A DNA stretch of 64,000 bases from a virus. How positions within the stretch are numbered: position 1 is the first letter of the stretch; each line of letters opens with the position of its first letter. The DNA lies in IMG/VR virus record IMGVR_UViG_3300007513_002281, positions 1 to 64,000 of that record; one strand, 5' to 3'. Below are positions 44,151 to 52,224 of the stretch, piece by piece. The position numbers and the translations under genes were made by a program. The notes below the pieces were generated by a model. That model saw only the letters and a list, made by a program, of their open reading frames with translations. It had not been told where the DNA came from and did no database searches.

Positions 44151-44600
44151 ATGGCAATTAATATTGTCAAAACTGTAAACTTTGGAGTTTCAAAAACTGG
44201 GCTAAGCGGTCCGGGATACAGGATCTATAATACGAGCGGCGCTTCAAGTGGTAGTAGAGTCACTAGCGGAGTCGGAGAAGTATATGCCGGATCTGGTATT
44301 TACTCTGCTAGTGTTCATGTTGCTGATAACTTTACTGGATATGTTCTTTGGGATACCGGTGAGGGAACACCGGTCTTCGCATCAGAAGATATAGATAATA
44401 CAATTAGCACGCTAACAATGATTTCCTCGAGTGTTGATTTTACAAGAGATATGACTGCTGGCAGGTGGAAACTTGATGACAGCCTGAATCAAATGATATT
44501 TTATAAGGATGATAATTCAACTGTTGTTGCAAGATTTGGAATGTCAGGAAGCGACGGCTCTCCCACAGTCTCTGAGGTCCATGAGAGAAGAAGACTCTAA
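44151..44600 (+). CDS. Probable minor virion protein
   Basis: 149 residues, beta-rich. GAGGA precedes the ATG. The C-terminal half (FTRDMTAGRWKLDDSLNQMI, then FYKDDNSTVVARFGMSG) is a module I recognise from small structural proteins of marine phages, where it often follows fibre or whisker genes. The stop codon overlaps the next start (TAATG). No enzymatic motif. Confidence 0.5.
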   Translation: MAINIVKTVNFGVSKTGLSGPGYRIYNTSGASSGSRVTSGVGEVYAGSGIYSASVHVADNFTGYVLWDTGEGTPVFASEDIDNTISTLTMISSSVDFTRDMTAGRWKLDDSLNQMIFYKDDNSTVVARFGMSGSDGSPTVSEVHERRRL

Positions 44601-44956
44601 TGACAATTATTTCAAGAGGCTTTGGGTCAACAAGCTCTAACATTATTGGGCACGGCTTCGGGCCAGATCCCGTGACTGTGGCTGCTGTTGAAGAAGAGCT
44701 TAGAAGGACAGGAAGATCAAGCAGAAGATTTGAACCACTATTTCAGCCTCCAAAGTTTGATGTCTATAAGCTCACAGCAATTTTATCATCTGTAAATGAT
44801 TTAAAAATAGATCCTCCAATTAAATCTACAATTAGCACAATAGTTGATGATAGTGATGAGTTTACTGTAAGTCACAAGGGTCAGATTAGAATTACAAAGA
44901 CAAAGCCAAAAGAGGGAATATTTATTAAAGTTATCAAACTCTTTAAGAGAGAATAA
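44600..44956 (+). CDS. Small hypothetical protein, possible virion component
   Basis: 118 residues, translationally coupled to the previous gene through the TAATG overlap. The N terminus has a paired motif, SRGFGSTSSNIIGHGFGPDP, then a basic linker (RRTGRSSRRF) and a beta-type C terminus with a basic end. Co-occurrence with the preceding gene suggests a two-part structural element. No family recognised. Confidence 0.5.
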   Translation: MTIISRGFGSTSSNIIGHGFGPDPVTVAAVEEELRRTGRSSRRFEPLFQPPKFDVYKLTAILSSVNDLKIDPPIKSTISTIVDDSDEFTVSHKGQIRITKTKPKEGIFIKVIKLFKRE

Positions 44957-44959
44957 AAA

Positions 44960-45586
44960 ATGCAAAAAATAGACTTAGATCTTGACAAAGAAAACGAACT
45001 TGTCTTTAGACTAGCAATAGAGGGAACAAAGCCTGCATCACCAAAAAGTAGATTTATGCTTGAAACAGAAGATTTTTCTCTATCATTCCCGTCTCAGCGC
45101 CATAGTGGCGGAGAAGTAACTATATTAATACCATCTCTTCAAAATGTTATAAAAGAGGGAGTTTATTCAGGTTCGCTTGAAGTGATCATAGATGATAGAG
45201 TTTTTACTCCAATTAAAATTGACACAAATTTTAAAAAATCTGTTAGCGTAGTTGCTGAAGCTGTTATACCTAAGAAAAGAGAGACTCAGGTATCTGTCTC
45301 TTCAGTAGTGGCTGTAAACAGACAAGAATCACAAGTCTTGAATAGAAATTCAGGATCACAAAAGAAAGAAAATAAAAAGAATCAAATCAATGAGTCTTTA
45401 CCTTCTAGGGCCGGACCTCCCCAGAGAACAAGGGCTCGTCCACCGCAAAATCTAAGAAGAAAGACAAATGATGAAAATAGAATGCTAGAGTCAAAGATTA
45501 GAATGCTTGCTAAAAAGAAGAAAATTTCCCTATCATCAGAACAGGTTATGGAAATAATTAAAAAATATAAAACTACTAACAGCTAG
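44960..45586 (+). CDS. Two-domain hypothetical, probable virion assembly protein
   Basis: 208 residues, 3 bases after the previous stop. Residues 1-105 form a beta-domain (ENELVFRLAIEGTKPASPKS, then EGVYSGSLEVIIDDRVFTPI), followed by a long basic, disordered linker (QKKENKKNQ, RTRARPPQNLRRK) and a helical C terminus (LSSEQVMEIIKKYK). The beta-domain resembles a segment I associate with prohead core-type proteins of marine T4-like phages, but I cannot be sure of that. DNA or scaffold binding by the basic tail is inference. Confidence 0.45.
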   Translation: MQKIDLDLDKENELVFRLAIEGTKPASPKSRFMLETEDFSLSFPSQRHSGGEVTILIPSLQNVIKEGVYSGSLEVIIDDRVFTPIKIDTNFKKSVSVVAEAVIPKKRETQVSVSSVVAVNRQESQVLNRNSGSQKKENKKNQINESLPSRAGPPQRTRARPPQNLRRKTNDENRMLESKIRMLAKKKKISLSSEQVMEIIKKYKTTNS

Positions 45587-45597
45587 AGGATTTTCTC

Positions 45598-45831
45598 ATG
45601 ATATTATATTGTTATCTTGCAGTAGCTTTTATTCTTTTAGTCTCTTACCTTCTTAGAATTGAATCTTGTCAATTTGATCTAAGAATTTCGAGATCAAGAG
45701 AAACAAAGGCTCTTATGAAGAGAAAGATTGATAAAAGTATTCAAGATATTAAACTAGTTCTTATTTGGCCATTATTACTATACAGACTTGTTATTGAGTC
45801 TATCAACGCAATTAAAGATTCAAAGTTATAA
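45598..45831 (+). CDS. Small membrane protein
   Basis: 77 residues with an N-terminal transmembrane helix (ILYCYLAVAFILLVSYLL) and a second hydrophobic stretch (LVLIWPLLLYRLVI) separated by a basic region. AGAGGA precedes the ATG. Size and topology would allow a holin or an accessory inner-membrane protein, but it is far from the endolysin. The stop overlaps the next start. Confidence 0.5.
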   Translation: MILYCYLAVAFILLVSYLLRIESCQFDLRISRSRETKALMKRKIDKSIQDIKLVLIWPLLLYRLVIESINAIKDSKL

Positions 45832-46562
45832 TGACTAATGTGAGAGTCTCAAATAGATCTCTCCTCTTAATAAAATATCTCGATGAAGAGCTTAGAGAGT
45901 GTCAAGCTTCTTGTGAAGTCGCTCGACAAGAAATGGAATCTAGAATAAGACAGCTTCATTTTGATCTTAACGTTTTTGATTCCGACTTAGATAAGGGCTA
46001 CCAAGAATTAGACTCTAATAGTCATAAACAGACATTAGAAGATGGGTCAGGATGCTCTGATAATAGTCTAGGTGAAGATTGTGAAATTTCTAAAAAATCT
46101 AAATCTCACCCACCCTGGGCTAAAAAACTATTCAAGAAAATTGTCTTTTTAACACACCCAGATAAGATTCCATCCGCCCTAAATAGTGACATGAAGGATA
46201 GACTTGTTAGCCAATATCAGCTAGCAAAAGAATCAATAGACAGCTATGAATATGTTTCTGTGGCTATTATAGCATTTGATTTAGATATTTCTCCAATTGA
46301 GATTGACTTTAGCGATTCTGATATATTTAAGAAAAAAGAGAAAGAGATTTCAAATAAGATAGCTTCACTTAAGCGTACGATTTATTGGACTTGGTCAAAC
46401 TCTAGTGATAGTCAAAGAGAACAAATAATGAACCAGTTTTTAAAGTCTAGAGGGTGGGACACTTCTGAAAGCATGAGAAAAAAATCTAGAAAGGGATCCG
46501 GAAACCATCCTGGAAAATCTATTTCATGGATAAGAAAGCTAGAAAAAACAACAGATTCTTAG
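45831..46562 (+). CDS. J-domain (HPD) protein
   Basis: 243 residues. LFKKIVFLTHPDKIP (about residues 100-115) holds the HPD tripeptide of J-domains, with helix III supplied by DRLVSQYQLAKESIDSYEYV. There is no Gly/Phe or zinc region as in true DnaJ. The N-terminal 40 residues form a charged helix. J-domains stimulate host DnaK ATPase; here the chaperone would be recruited for phage assembly. A second, complete DnaJ is at 52225. Confidence 0.6.
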   Translation: MTNVRVSNRSLLLIKYLDEELRECQASCEVARQEMESRIRQLHFDLNVFDSDLDKGYQELDSNSHKQTLEDGSGCSDNSLGEDCEISKKSKSHPPWAKKLFKKIVFLTHPDKIPSALNSDMKDRLVSQYQLAKESIDSYEYVSVAIIAFDLDISPIEIDFSDSDIFKKKEKEISNKIASLKRTIYWTWSNSSDSQREQIMNQFLKSRGWDTSESMRKKSRKGSGNHPGKSISWIRKLEKTTDS

Positions 46563-46581
46563 TAAGTAGATTTGGTATCCG

Positions 46582-47241
46582 CTAGCTATTAAACTTCCGC
46601 AGCCTAGCAACACCGTCAGTCACAGTCACATATGTCTGATGTGTGACCCAGTCACCTGCATTAATATAGGTCTTAATATTTTGATCTTCATCAACCCAGA
46701 TTAAAGCCTCTGGTATGTGCGTATGACCCATAATGAATACATCAATCTTCGGATGATGTCGAAGAATATTGATAATGCTTCTTAGCTTATGCTTTTTAAT
46801 TTGAATCTCTGTCCACCACGTTGTGAAGTCAAAGTTGAAAGTGAATTCTAGCATGTTTTGAACTATAGAAAGAAATTTAACAAACACTCTATTTGCAAGA
46901 GCTCCTTTTTCATATATGTCACCATGCTCAACTCTAAACTTTCTGTTGCCTTCCTCGAAGTCATATCTTTTCACGAATGTGACATTAAAGAATGTCTTTC
47001 CGATAACATTGACTAAGCTTTCATCGTGATTTCCTACGACGTATATTATTCTTTTATTGTAGTCTATTGCCTCTATGATTTCCATACATCGTTCTGTAAA
47101 TACTGGTATCTTAATAAAGTCAATAATGTCACCAGCTAAAATCAGCTGATCGTAGTCTTCGGATTTAAGAAAGCTGAGAAGAGAATTAGACTTATAGAAC
47201 TTTGTTCCAATATGAGTGTCTGATATGATTACTCTCTTCAT
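46582..47241 (-). CDS. Calcineurin-like metallophosphoesterase (LpxH-like)
   Basis: 219 residues on the minus strand. All five blocks are present in order: SDTHIG, LAGDIID, VGNHDES, an EHGD, and MGHTHIPEAL. The domain resembles UDP-2,3-diacylglucosamine hydrolase of lipid A synthesis, and of phage phosphoesterases generally. Substrate is not determined. Convergent with the J-domain gene, 19 bases apart. Confidence 0.8.
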   Translation of the reverse strand: MKRVIISDTHIGTKFYKSNSLLSFLKSEDYDQLILAGDIIDFIKIPVFTERCMEIIEAIDYNKRIIYVVGNHDESLVNVIGKTFFNVTFVKRYDFEEGNRKFRVEHGDIYEKGALANRVFVKFLSIVQNMLEFTFNFDFTTWWTEIQIKKHKLRSIINILRHHPKIDVFIMGHTHIPEALIWVDEDQNIKTYINAGDWVTHQTYVTVTDGVARLRKFNS

Positions 47242-47325
47242 GTTTTAGATATGCCCTAAGAATATTTATATTATACACCAGGCGCATTGAATTAAAAACA
47301 TTAATACAGTTTTAGATTTGATGTT

Positions 47326-47331
47326 TATAAT
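47326..47331 (+). promoter_or_regulatory. Putative -10 (TATAAT)
   Basis: Perfect TATAAT 98 bases before the start of the next plus-strand gene, just upstream of an 18-base palindrome. TG is one base out of the extended position. Confidence 0.4.
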
Positions 47332-47338
47332 CAAAAAG

Positions 47339-47356
47339 TCAATTCAATTGAATTGA
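47339..47356. promoter_or_regulatory. 18-base perfect palindrome, possible operator
   Basis: TCAATTCAATTGAATTGA equals its own reverse complement. It starts 8 bases after the TATAAT, where a repressor would cover the transcription start point. Confidence 0.45.
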
Positions 47357-47428
47357 AAAAGCTAGATAGAAATAAGAGATAGAAGAATTATATTTTTGTC
47401 TAGTGAGTTCAAAAAATAGGGAGAAACA

Positions 47429-47692
47429 ATGAACGAATATAGACTTTCTGATGAAGTGATTGCACAGATCGCCAAGATTATCCAGGTTGCAATCTTGACA
47501 GGCACAGACGTCGTTGATAATCTTAGAATGATGAGAGTTACAAACTCAAGTGATGAAGAAAGCGTCCTTACACTTACAGACGGGTACAAAGACATGAGTG
47601 AAAGCCAGATAGCTGATTTGCTTGAAAAGGCTTCTCAAGCCTCTGAAATGACTATGGCAGACGCGCTTGAGATCGAGGGAGATCTAAATTGA
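47429..47692 (+). CDS. Small hypothetical protein upstream of pyrophosphatase
   Basis: 87 residues, acidic, with GGGAGAAAC before the ATG. Predicted helical (SDEVIAQIAKIIQVAILTGT); C-terminal ESQIADLLEKASQAS. Its TGA overlaps the TTG start of the next gene, so the two are coupled. I have seen similar small ORFs beside dUTPase-type genes in marine phages but no function is known. Confidence 0.55.
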   Translation: MNEYRLSDEVIAQIAKIIQVAILTGTDVVDNLRMMRVTNSSDEESVLTLTDGYKDMSESQIADLLEKASQASEMTMADALEIEGDLN

Positions 47693-48066
47693 ATGACGAC
47701 AGGCTTCGAGTCATGTTTGATCTAAGAGAGAGGTTTATGCTATCGCTTAAGGAGAAGTTCCCCGACGCTTACCCAGCTTGGCCGCTTGACCTAAGTAAGA
47801 AAAGTGATCAACAGCTTTGTAGAGATATGGCACTAAGAGGAGTTGAAGAGATGTTTGAAGCATTACAGCACCTTAAGAACTGGAAGCCTCATCGACAGAC
47901 AGAAGTTAGTGAGTTTGATCATGATGCTTTTTTAGAAGAGGTAGTCGATGCATTTAATTACTTTTTTTCTTTGATCATTTTATCAGGAAGCTCAGCAGAT
48001 GACCTATATAATTCTTATATAAAGAAGGACTTCATTATACATGAGCGCCTCGATAAAGGATACTAG
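47689..48066 (+). CDS. All-alpha NTP pyrophosphatase (dUTPase/MazG-like)
   Basis: 125 residues; TTG start overlapping the previous stop, with GGGAG upstream. DMALRGVEEMFEALQHLKNW carries the ExxE metal-binding helix, and FLEEVVDAFNYFFSLIILSG supplies the ExxD of the second. This four-helix fold hydrolyses dUTP, dCTP or other dNTPs to monophosphates. In a phage with modified cytosine it could clear dCTP; with normal DNA it would clear dUTP. The next gene overlaps by 26 bases. Confidence 0.72.
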   Translation: MNDDRLRVMFDLRERFMLSLKEKFPDAYPAWPLDLSKKSDQQLCRDMALRGVEEMFEALQHLKNWKPHRQTEVSEFDHDAFLEEVVDAFNYFFSLIILSGSSADDLYNSYIKKDFIIHERLDKGY

Positions 48067-48364
48067 CTTTGCAAAGATAAAGCTAGAAACATGCCATCAA
48101 GACCCTATCTGTTTTTCTTCCCCCAAAGAGCTTAAAAAAATATTAAGTGAAACTAATGAAAAAATACATACCGGTGTGATAGAATTTACATGTAATGAGG
48201 GGTCTAGGCCTCTTGTTGATGAACGTGGATATACACAAATGTCTTCTTTGGTCTTTGATCAGACGCATTCAGATGCTATTATATCCGCTTTTAAAGATGT
48301 TTTTCTGAGGGGGAAAAATGAAAACCAATCTATCGAGCCTGTTTCAGACACAAAAGCAGTTTAA
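48041..48364 (+). CDS. Small hypothetical protein in the pyrophosphatase operon
   Basis: 107 residues. It overlaps the pyrophosphatase before it (26 bases) and the fusion gene after it (47 bases). AAGGA precedes the ATG. The sequence (VIEFTCNEGSRPLVDERGYT) resembles no family I know. Conserved overlaps with both enzymes argue for co-translation, perhaps as a partner. Confidence 0.5.
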   Translation: MSASIKDTSFAKIKLETCHQDPICFSSPKELKKILSETNEKIHTGVIEFTCNEGSRPLVDERGYTQMSSLVFDQTHSDAIISAFKDVFLRGKNENQSIEPVSDTKAV

Positions 48365-49265
48365 TGATCTATTTTTCAATAGAGATAACTTAAGTCAAAT
48401 TGAAAAAGAGGAGATTACTAAGTCGCTATCTTTGGCATTGCACTCTGAGATATCTTCAATGATATCTGGAATTAACTTTAAGGATCATAAGTGCAGCCGA
48501 ATCGAGATAGACGTCAATAAGATTCTTTACGAGTCGGTCGATGCATTCAGATATATCATAGCAATTATGAACCTTTGGGGAATATCTCATGATCAATTTA
48601 CTGATGCATTTGATGATAAGGATCTCTACCTCAAGACCTGTCACAAGATAGAAAGAAATACCTGGGACGGTCGACCTGTCTTGATAGTCGACATGGATGA
48701 TGTCATCGTTGGATTTAGAGATGGATTTATTGGATGGCTTCGAGATAGATACGCTGTTCATGTGGATCCAGAATGTCCAGAGTACTATACTACCACCGCA
48801 GTGAAGGAAAAGGGTCTTAATCCGGAGTCAGTTTTCTTTAGCTTTATTTCTGAAAGAAAACTTCGAGATCTAGAGCCGATCGGAAACATGATTCAAATTT
48901 TAAATAAGCTTCACGATTTAGGATACTGGATTCAGCTGCTTACAGCTCGACCTGAGGAGAATCTTCTCTGTTGTTATGATACATACAGATGGCTTGAGTC
49001 ATCTGGCCTAAAGTATGATAGGCTTAACTTTAGCGGAGAAAAATATCGATGGCTTGCTCAGTCAGAATATTATGATACTGGGTCAATCGTTTGTGCCATT
49101 GATGATTCGCCTAAGCACTCTGCAGAGTATGCCAAGCATGGTATCAACGTTATCTCCCCTTTGACATCTTATAATAGAGAGCTTGAAACTGTTGATAGGG
49201 TCAGGTTTTATGCTGATGATTCAGATGTTTTAGAGATGATAAGGGAATTATCAAAAAACGTGTAG
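48318..49265 (+). CDS. Fusion: all-alpha pyrophosphatase-like domain plus HAD 5'(3')-deoxyribonucleotidase
   Basis: 315 residues. The N-terminal 110 residues are helical with ALHSEISSMISG and KILYESVDAFRYIIAIMNLW, matching the two acidic helices of the all-alpha pyrophosphatase fold, though with weaker acid spacing than its neighbour at 47689. From about residue 120 a HAD phosphatase follows: LIVDMDDVIVGF (nucleophile and acid Asp), LLTARPEE, and VCAIDDSPKHS. The combination would take a dNTP to dNMP and then to a deoxynucleoside. GGGGG lies upstream of the ATG. The fusion joins two consecutive steps. Confidence 0.68.
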   Translation: MKTNLSSLFQTQKQFNDLFFNRDNLSQIEKEEITKSLSLALHSEISSMISGINFKDHKCSRIEIDVNKILYESVDAFRYIIAIMNLWGISHDQFTDAFDDKDLYLKTCHKIERNTWDGRPVLIVDMDDVIVGFRDGFIGWLRDRYAVHVDPECPEYYTTTAVKEKGLNPESVFFSFISERKLRDLEPIGNMIQILNKLHDLGYWIQLLTARPEENLLCCYDTYRWLESSGLKYDRLNFSGEKYRWLAQSEYYDTGSIVCAIDDSPKHSAEYAKHGINVISPLTSYNRELETVDRVRFYADDSDVLEMIRELSKNV

Positions 49266-49279
49266 CTTTGGCTTATGTT

Positions 49280-49288
49280 TGGTATAAT
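49280..49288 (+). promoter_or_regulatory. Extended -10 promoter (TGGTATAAT)
   Basis: TGn then TATAAT, about 40 bases before the secreted-protein gene; no clear -35. Confidence 0.55.
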
Positions 49289-49329
49289 GTAGTTGTGGAA
49301 ATTATTTCACTTTTTAGGAGAATATAGTA

Positions 49330-49800
49330 ATGCGTAAATTGTTTTTTGGTAGTCTTGTTCTATCTTTTCTTGTTGCAGGGTCATCTTTTGCAGACAGCCC
49401 GACAGCACCTACAGAAAAAAAGACAGTAGTTTCTGAAAAGTCGACAGAGCTGCCTTCAACTCGACTAGATCGTTCAGAGTTTACAATGTGTCGATCTGAA
49501 ATCGAAAATGAATCGACAAAGTTTTATAATATTGGCAGCATGTGTGCTGATGGCCTTTTCGCTCTGATGGAGGGGCGGGGCTGTGAGAATATCGTTCACG
49601 AAACTGCAGCCGGTGGATGGACATATCACTACTGCGCAGAGGCGGATACATGCGACCGTCTACACAACAGCGTGTTTGTAGTTGCTTCTGTTGATCTTAA
49701 CATTCCAGAAATTTTCCCTGTAGAAGATTATGAAATGTGGTGTATGGATAACAATTATGCAATTCTTCGTCAGCCCATTGAGAGTGATCTTGAAGAATAG
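49330..49800 (+). CDS. Secreted Cys-rich protein
   Basis: 156 residues with a textbook signal peptide: basic MRKL, hydrophobic core FFGSLVLSFLVAGSSFA, cleavage after SFA. The mature domain has at least five cysteines (MCRSE, MCADG, GCENI, YCAEA, TCDRL, WCMDN), so disulfides in the periplasm are likely. Expressed as a single-gene unit with its own promoter and terminator. Envelope modification or superinfection exclusion is a guess. Confidence 0.68.
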   Translation: MRKLFFGSLVLSFLVAGSSFADSPTAPTEKKTVVSEKSTELPSTRLDRSEFTMCRSEIENESTKFYNIGSMCADGLFALMEGRGCENIVHETAAGGWTYHYCAEADTCDRLHNSVFVVASVDLNIPEIFPVEDYEMWCMDNNYAILRQPIESDLEE

Positions 49801-49825
49801 ATACATTTTATAAAACCTAATAATT

Positions 49826-49851
49826 GAGCTGGCTTTGCCAGCTCTTTTTTT
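49826..49851 (+). terminator. Intrinsic terminator after the secreted-protein gene
   Basis: Stem GAGCTGGC / GCCAGCTC (8 bases), TTT loop, then seven T residues. Confidence 0.88.
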
Positions 49852-49880
49852 ATTTATCTTTAATACAGATTCGATGTCTT

Positions 49881-49889
49881 TGTTATAAT
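49881..49889 (+). promoter_or_regulatory. Extended -10 promoter (TGTTATAAT)
   Basis: Follows the terminator and precedes the ThyX gene by 25 bases; no clear -35. Confidence 0.55.
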
Positions 49890-49914
49890 ATTTTATTACC
49901 ACATGAGGAGAAAA

Positions 49915-50889
49915 ATGCCCCAAAATAAAAATCTAGAACCCGTTAATCTTCCAATGACACTAAGATTTGATGAGGAGCCTACTACAGAGTTTCTTAATGA
50001 TCTAGATGCCTTAACCATTGAGCTAGTAGATCATCCTACAGCTGAGCAGATGAGAGACGTTGCTTGGAGGTACGTGAAGGCAACCTGGGCAGATGACCCA
50101 GACTTTACAAATCCATCAGGTGTATCACAGGAGGACCTAAGTGAAAATCTTGAGGACGTTCTTTGTTTTCGAGCCTTACCGACCCCGATGGAGATTTTTA
50201 GCTTTACATTTAAGTTTGCAGGAATTGATCTCCAGACAGTGACTCATCTTATTCGTCACCGAGCAGGCTCGTGGGCAGCACAGTGCACAGGGGACAGGTT
50301 TCTTCATCACGAGCCCTGTCTCGTTCCAAGCGCTGTCGAGAACAGTCCAGACCTTTATCGTCGATGGAAGCGTCATGTAGAGGATGCTAAGCAGCTTTAC
50401 GCAGACATGGTTGATACCCGTCAGATCTCAATGATGGATGCAAGAACCATTCTTCCCAAGTGTCTCTCAACATTCTACTACGGTCGCTTCAATCTCAAGG
50501 ACATCATCGGCTTTGTCAAGCAGCGCTCAGACAAGCAGATCCAACCTTCAGTTGATAATCTTATTGCTGCTAAGATGGCTGCAGAGATTATCAAGGTTCT
50601 TCCTGAGGCAAGTGCTGTAATTGGAACAAGGACACTCACAAGCCCGGCATGGCACTATATCAAGAATGTTCGTGCTGGAACCGGAACTAATCTTTACTGG
50701 CCAGATGATGACAGTGATGAGCACATTGAATATCATCCAAATGATACAATCTATCAGGCTCATCGATATGATCTAAATGGAACAAATCCATCTGATGATG
50801 AGGCTGATGGAAACACTAAGTTTAGACAGATGTGGAACAGTCTAATAGAAGAAATCTCTATACTTGAAGCGATGTACAGGGATTCTTAA
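49915..50889 (+). CDS. thyX: ThyX-like flavin-dependent thymidylate synthase, variant motif
   Basis: 324 residues; ATG at 49915 with GAGGAG 5-6 bases upstream. The ThyX motif is altered: R114-H115-R116 is followed by AGSWAAQCTGDR, so the usual Ser of RHRX7SxR is Cys124 and the Arg is displaced. The downstream ARTILPKCLSTFYYGRFNLK, then LKDIIGFVKQR is the typical ThyX dUMP-binding helix. The enzyme methylates dUMP with folate, FAD and NADPH. The variation may be a phage subfamily or a change of substrate. Codon use is more GC-rich than neighbours. Confidence 0.75.
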   Translation: MPQNKNLEPVNLPMTLRFDEEPTTEFLNDLDALTIELVDHPTAEQMRDVAWRYVKATWADDPDFTNPSGVSQEDLSENLEDVLCFRALPTPMEIFSFTFKFAGIDLQTVTHLIRHRAGSWAAQCTGDRFLHHEPCLVPSAVENSPDLYRRWKRHVEDAKQLYADMVDTRQISMMDARTILPKCLSTFYYGRFNLKDIIGFVKQRSDKQIQPSVDNLIAAKMAAEIIKVLPEASAVIGTRTLTSPAWHYIKNVRAGTGTNLYWPDDDSDEHIEYHPNDTIYQAHRYDLNGTNPSDDEADGNTKFRQMWNSLIEEISILEAMYRDS

Positions 50890-50890
50890 A

Positions 50891-51694
50891 TTGAATCAAG
50901 ACAACTTCCAGATCGGGAGCTGGCTCCGTGTTAAGGACGGAAGTGTTCTTACAAAGACGCTTCCCAGTGTCTTAGATTGCTTTTGTGAAAAACATCCCAT
51001 GACGAGTGGTCCAGTAATAGATAGATTTGAAGAGGGAGAAGTTAGAAATATTGCCTTGTTTGGTCTTCCGGGATCTGGAACAACAGTCGTCTTACAAGTC
51101 GTTAATCACCTTGCTCCTAACAGAGCTGTAAGATCTCATGAGTTCAAAGACACATGTCCTATGATTTTTAAGTTTAATAAAATATTTTATACAATTAGAA
51201 ATCCATTTGATGTTTTTTCTTCTATGGCGAGAAGATTTGTAGAAAACGATCCCTTAGTTGACTTTGATCGAGCAATGAAAGACTCACTTAGATTTATGAG
51301 ATTTAATAAATATATTACCTCTATGAAAGGAATTATAGATACACCTGATGTTGAAGTTTGCTTTTTAAGATACGAAGACTATTTTGACAATGAAGCAAAA
51401 AGGATAGAGGCCTTATCTAATTTTTTAAATCTTGATTTAGACAATAATGAGATCTTAGAGATTGCCAGATTTTTTTCTGTAAACGAAAATATTAAAAGAG
51501 TGGAAAAAATATTTGGCAATCTAAATAGCACGGGTCCCAGACTTAAAGACAAAGAAAGTCAATTAAATTCAAATCACATAGGTCCATCAAGAGGCGCACC
51601 GGGTTCAGGGCAGAATCTAAGCAAAGAGATTCGATCCATGATTTATGCAAAGCACCGGTGGTACTTTGATACCTTTAACTATGAAAATTTATAA
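50891..51694 (+). CDS. Sulfotransferase-like P-loop protein
   Basis: 267 residues from the TTG at 50891, one base after the ThyX stop; an earlier in-frame TTG would overlap ThyX. The 5'-phosphosulfate loop is IALFGLPGSGTTVVLQVVNH and the 3'-phosphate site FYTIRNPFDVFSSM. These two blocks in this order mark PAPS-dependent sulfotransferases. It would need PAPS from the host. Targets could be surface sugars or small molecules. A second sulfotransferase-like gene lies at the right edge. Confidence 0.68.
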   Translation: MNQDNFQIGSWLRVKDGSVLTKTLPSVLDCFCEKHPMTSGPVIDRFEEGEVRNIALFGLPGSGTTVVLQVVNHLAPNRAVRSHEFKDTCPMIFKFNKIFYTIRNPFDVFSSMARRFVENDPLVDFDRAMKDSLRFMRFNKYITSMKGIIDTPDVEVCFLRYEDYFDNEAKRIEALSNFLNLDLDNNEILEIARFFSVNENIKRVEKIFGNLNSTGPRLKDKESQLNSNHIGPSRGAPGSGQNLSKEIRSMIYAKHRWYFDTFNYENL

Positions 51695-51711
51695 TACACA
51701 TATCTTAAAGA

Positions 51712-51720
51712 TGATATGAT
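51712..51720 (+). promoter_or_regulatory. Extended -10 promoter (TGATATGAT)
   Basis: About 21 bases upstream of the ATG of the deoxyribosyltransferase gene; no clear -35. Confidence 0.4.
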
Positions 51721-51741
51721 TTTTTGAAAAGGAGAACTTAG

Positions 51742-52194
51742 ATGTTTAAGAAAAAAATATACCTTGCAGCGGGCTGGTTTAACCCAATTCAAGCTCTAGA
51801 GTTAACTCAGCTTGAAGAGGTTTGTGACAATAGAGACTGGATTGATCTTGCTAGTCCGAGGCGAATTTTTGTTTGTCCGCCAAATGCTCCAAAGCACGTT
51901 CAAGATGAAACGTTTGACGGAAACTTGCATCACATTGAGACAGCAGATTTTCTTATTGTCAATACACGTGATAAAGATATTGGGACGATCTGGGAAGCAG
52001 GATATGCTTTTGCAAACAAGGTTCCGATCGTCTATTTTTGCAATGGCCTTCCTGAAGGTGCTAAGTTTAATCTAATGCTTGCGAGAAGCGGTGTCAAGGT
52101 TTGCACTTCTTTTGAGCAGCTTGAAGATTATCTGGATCGATGTTTTGCTGATGGTGATCTTATCTGTGAGCCATACGACCAAGAAATTGAATAA
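51742..52194 (+). CDS. Nucleoside 2-deoxyribosyltransferase-like protein
   Basis: 150 residues. The N-terminal KIYLAAGWFN, a middle ADFLIVNTRDKDIGTIWEAG with the catalytic Glu in WEAGYA, and FNLMLARSG match the deoxyribosyltransferase/DUF1768-like Rossmann family. It swaps bases on deoxynucleosides or hydrolyses modified ones. AAAAGGAGA gives a good ribosome site. Fits the salvage theme of the region. Confidence 0.75.
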   Translation: MFKKKIYLAAGWFNPIQALELTQLEEVCDNRDWIDLASPRRIFVCPPNAPKHVQDETFDGNLHHIETADFLIVNTRDKDIGTIWEAGYAFANKVPIVYFCNGLPEGAKFNLMLARSGVKVCTSFEQLEDYLDRCFADGDLICEPYDQEIE

Positions 52195-52207
52195 ATTATA
52201 AAGATTT

Positions 52208-52213
52208 TATAAT
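52208..52213 (+). promoter_or_regulatory. Possible -10 (TATAAT) close to the dnaJ start
   Basis: Ends 11 bases before the ATG, so a transcript would have only about 5 leader bases. No ribosome site is visible before this gene. Confidence 0.3.
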
Positions 52214-52224
52214 TAATTTTTAGA

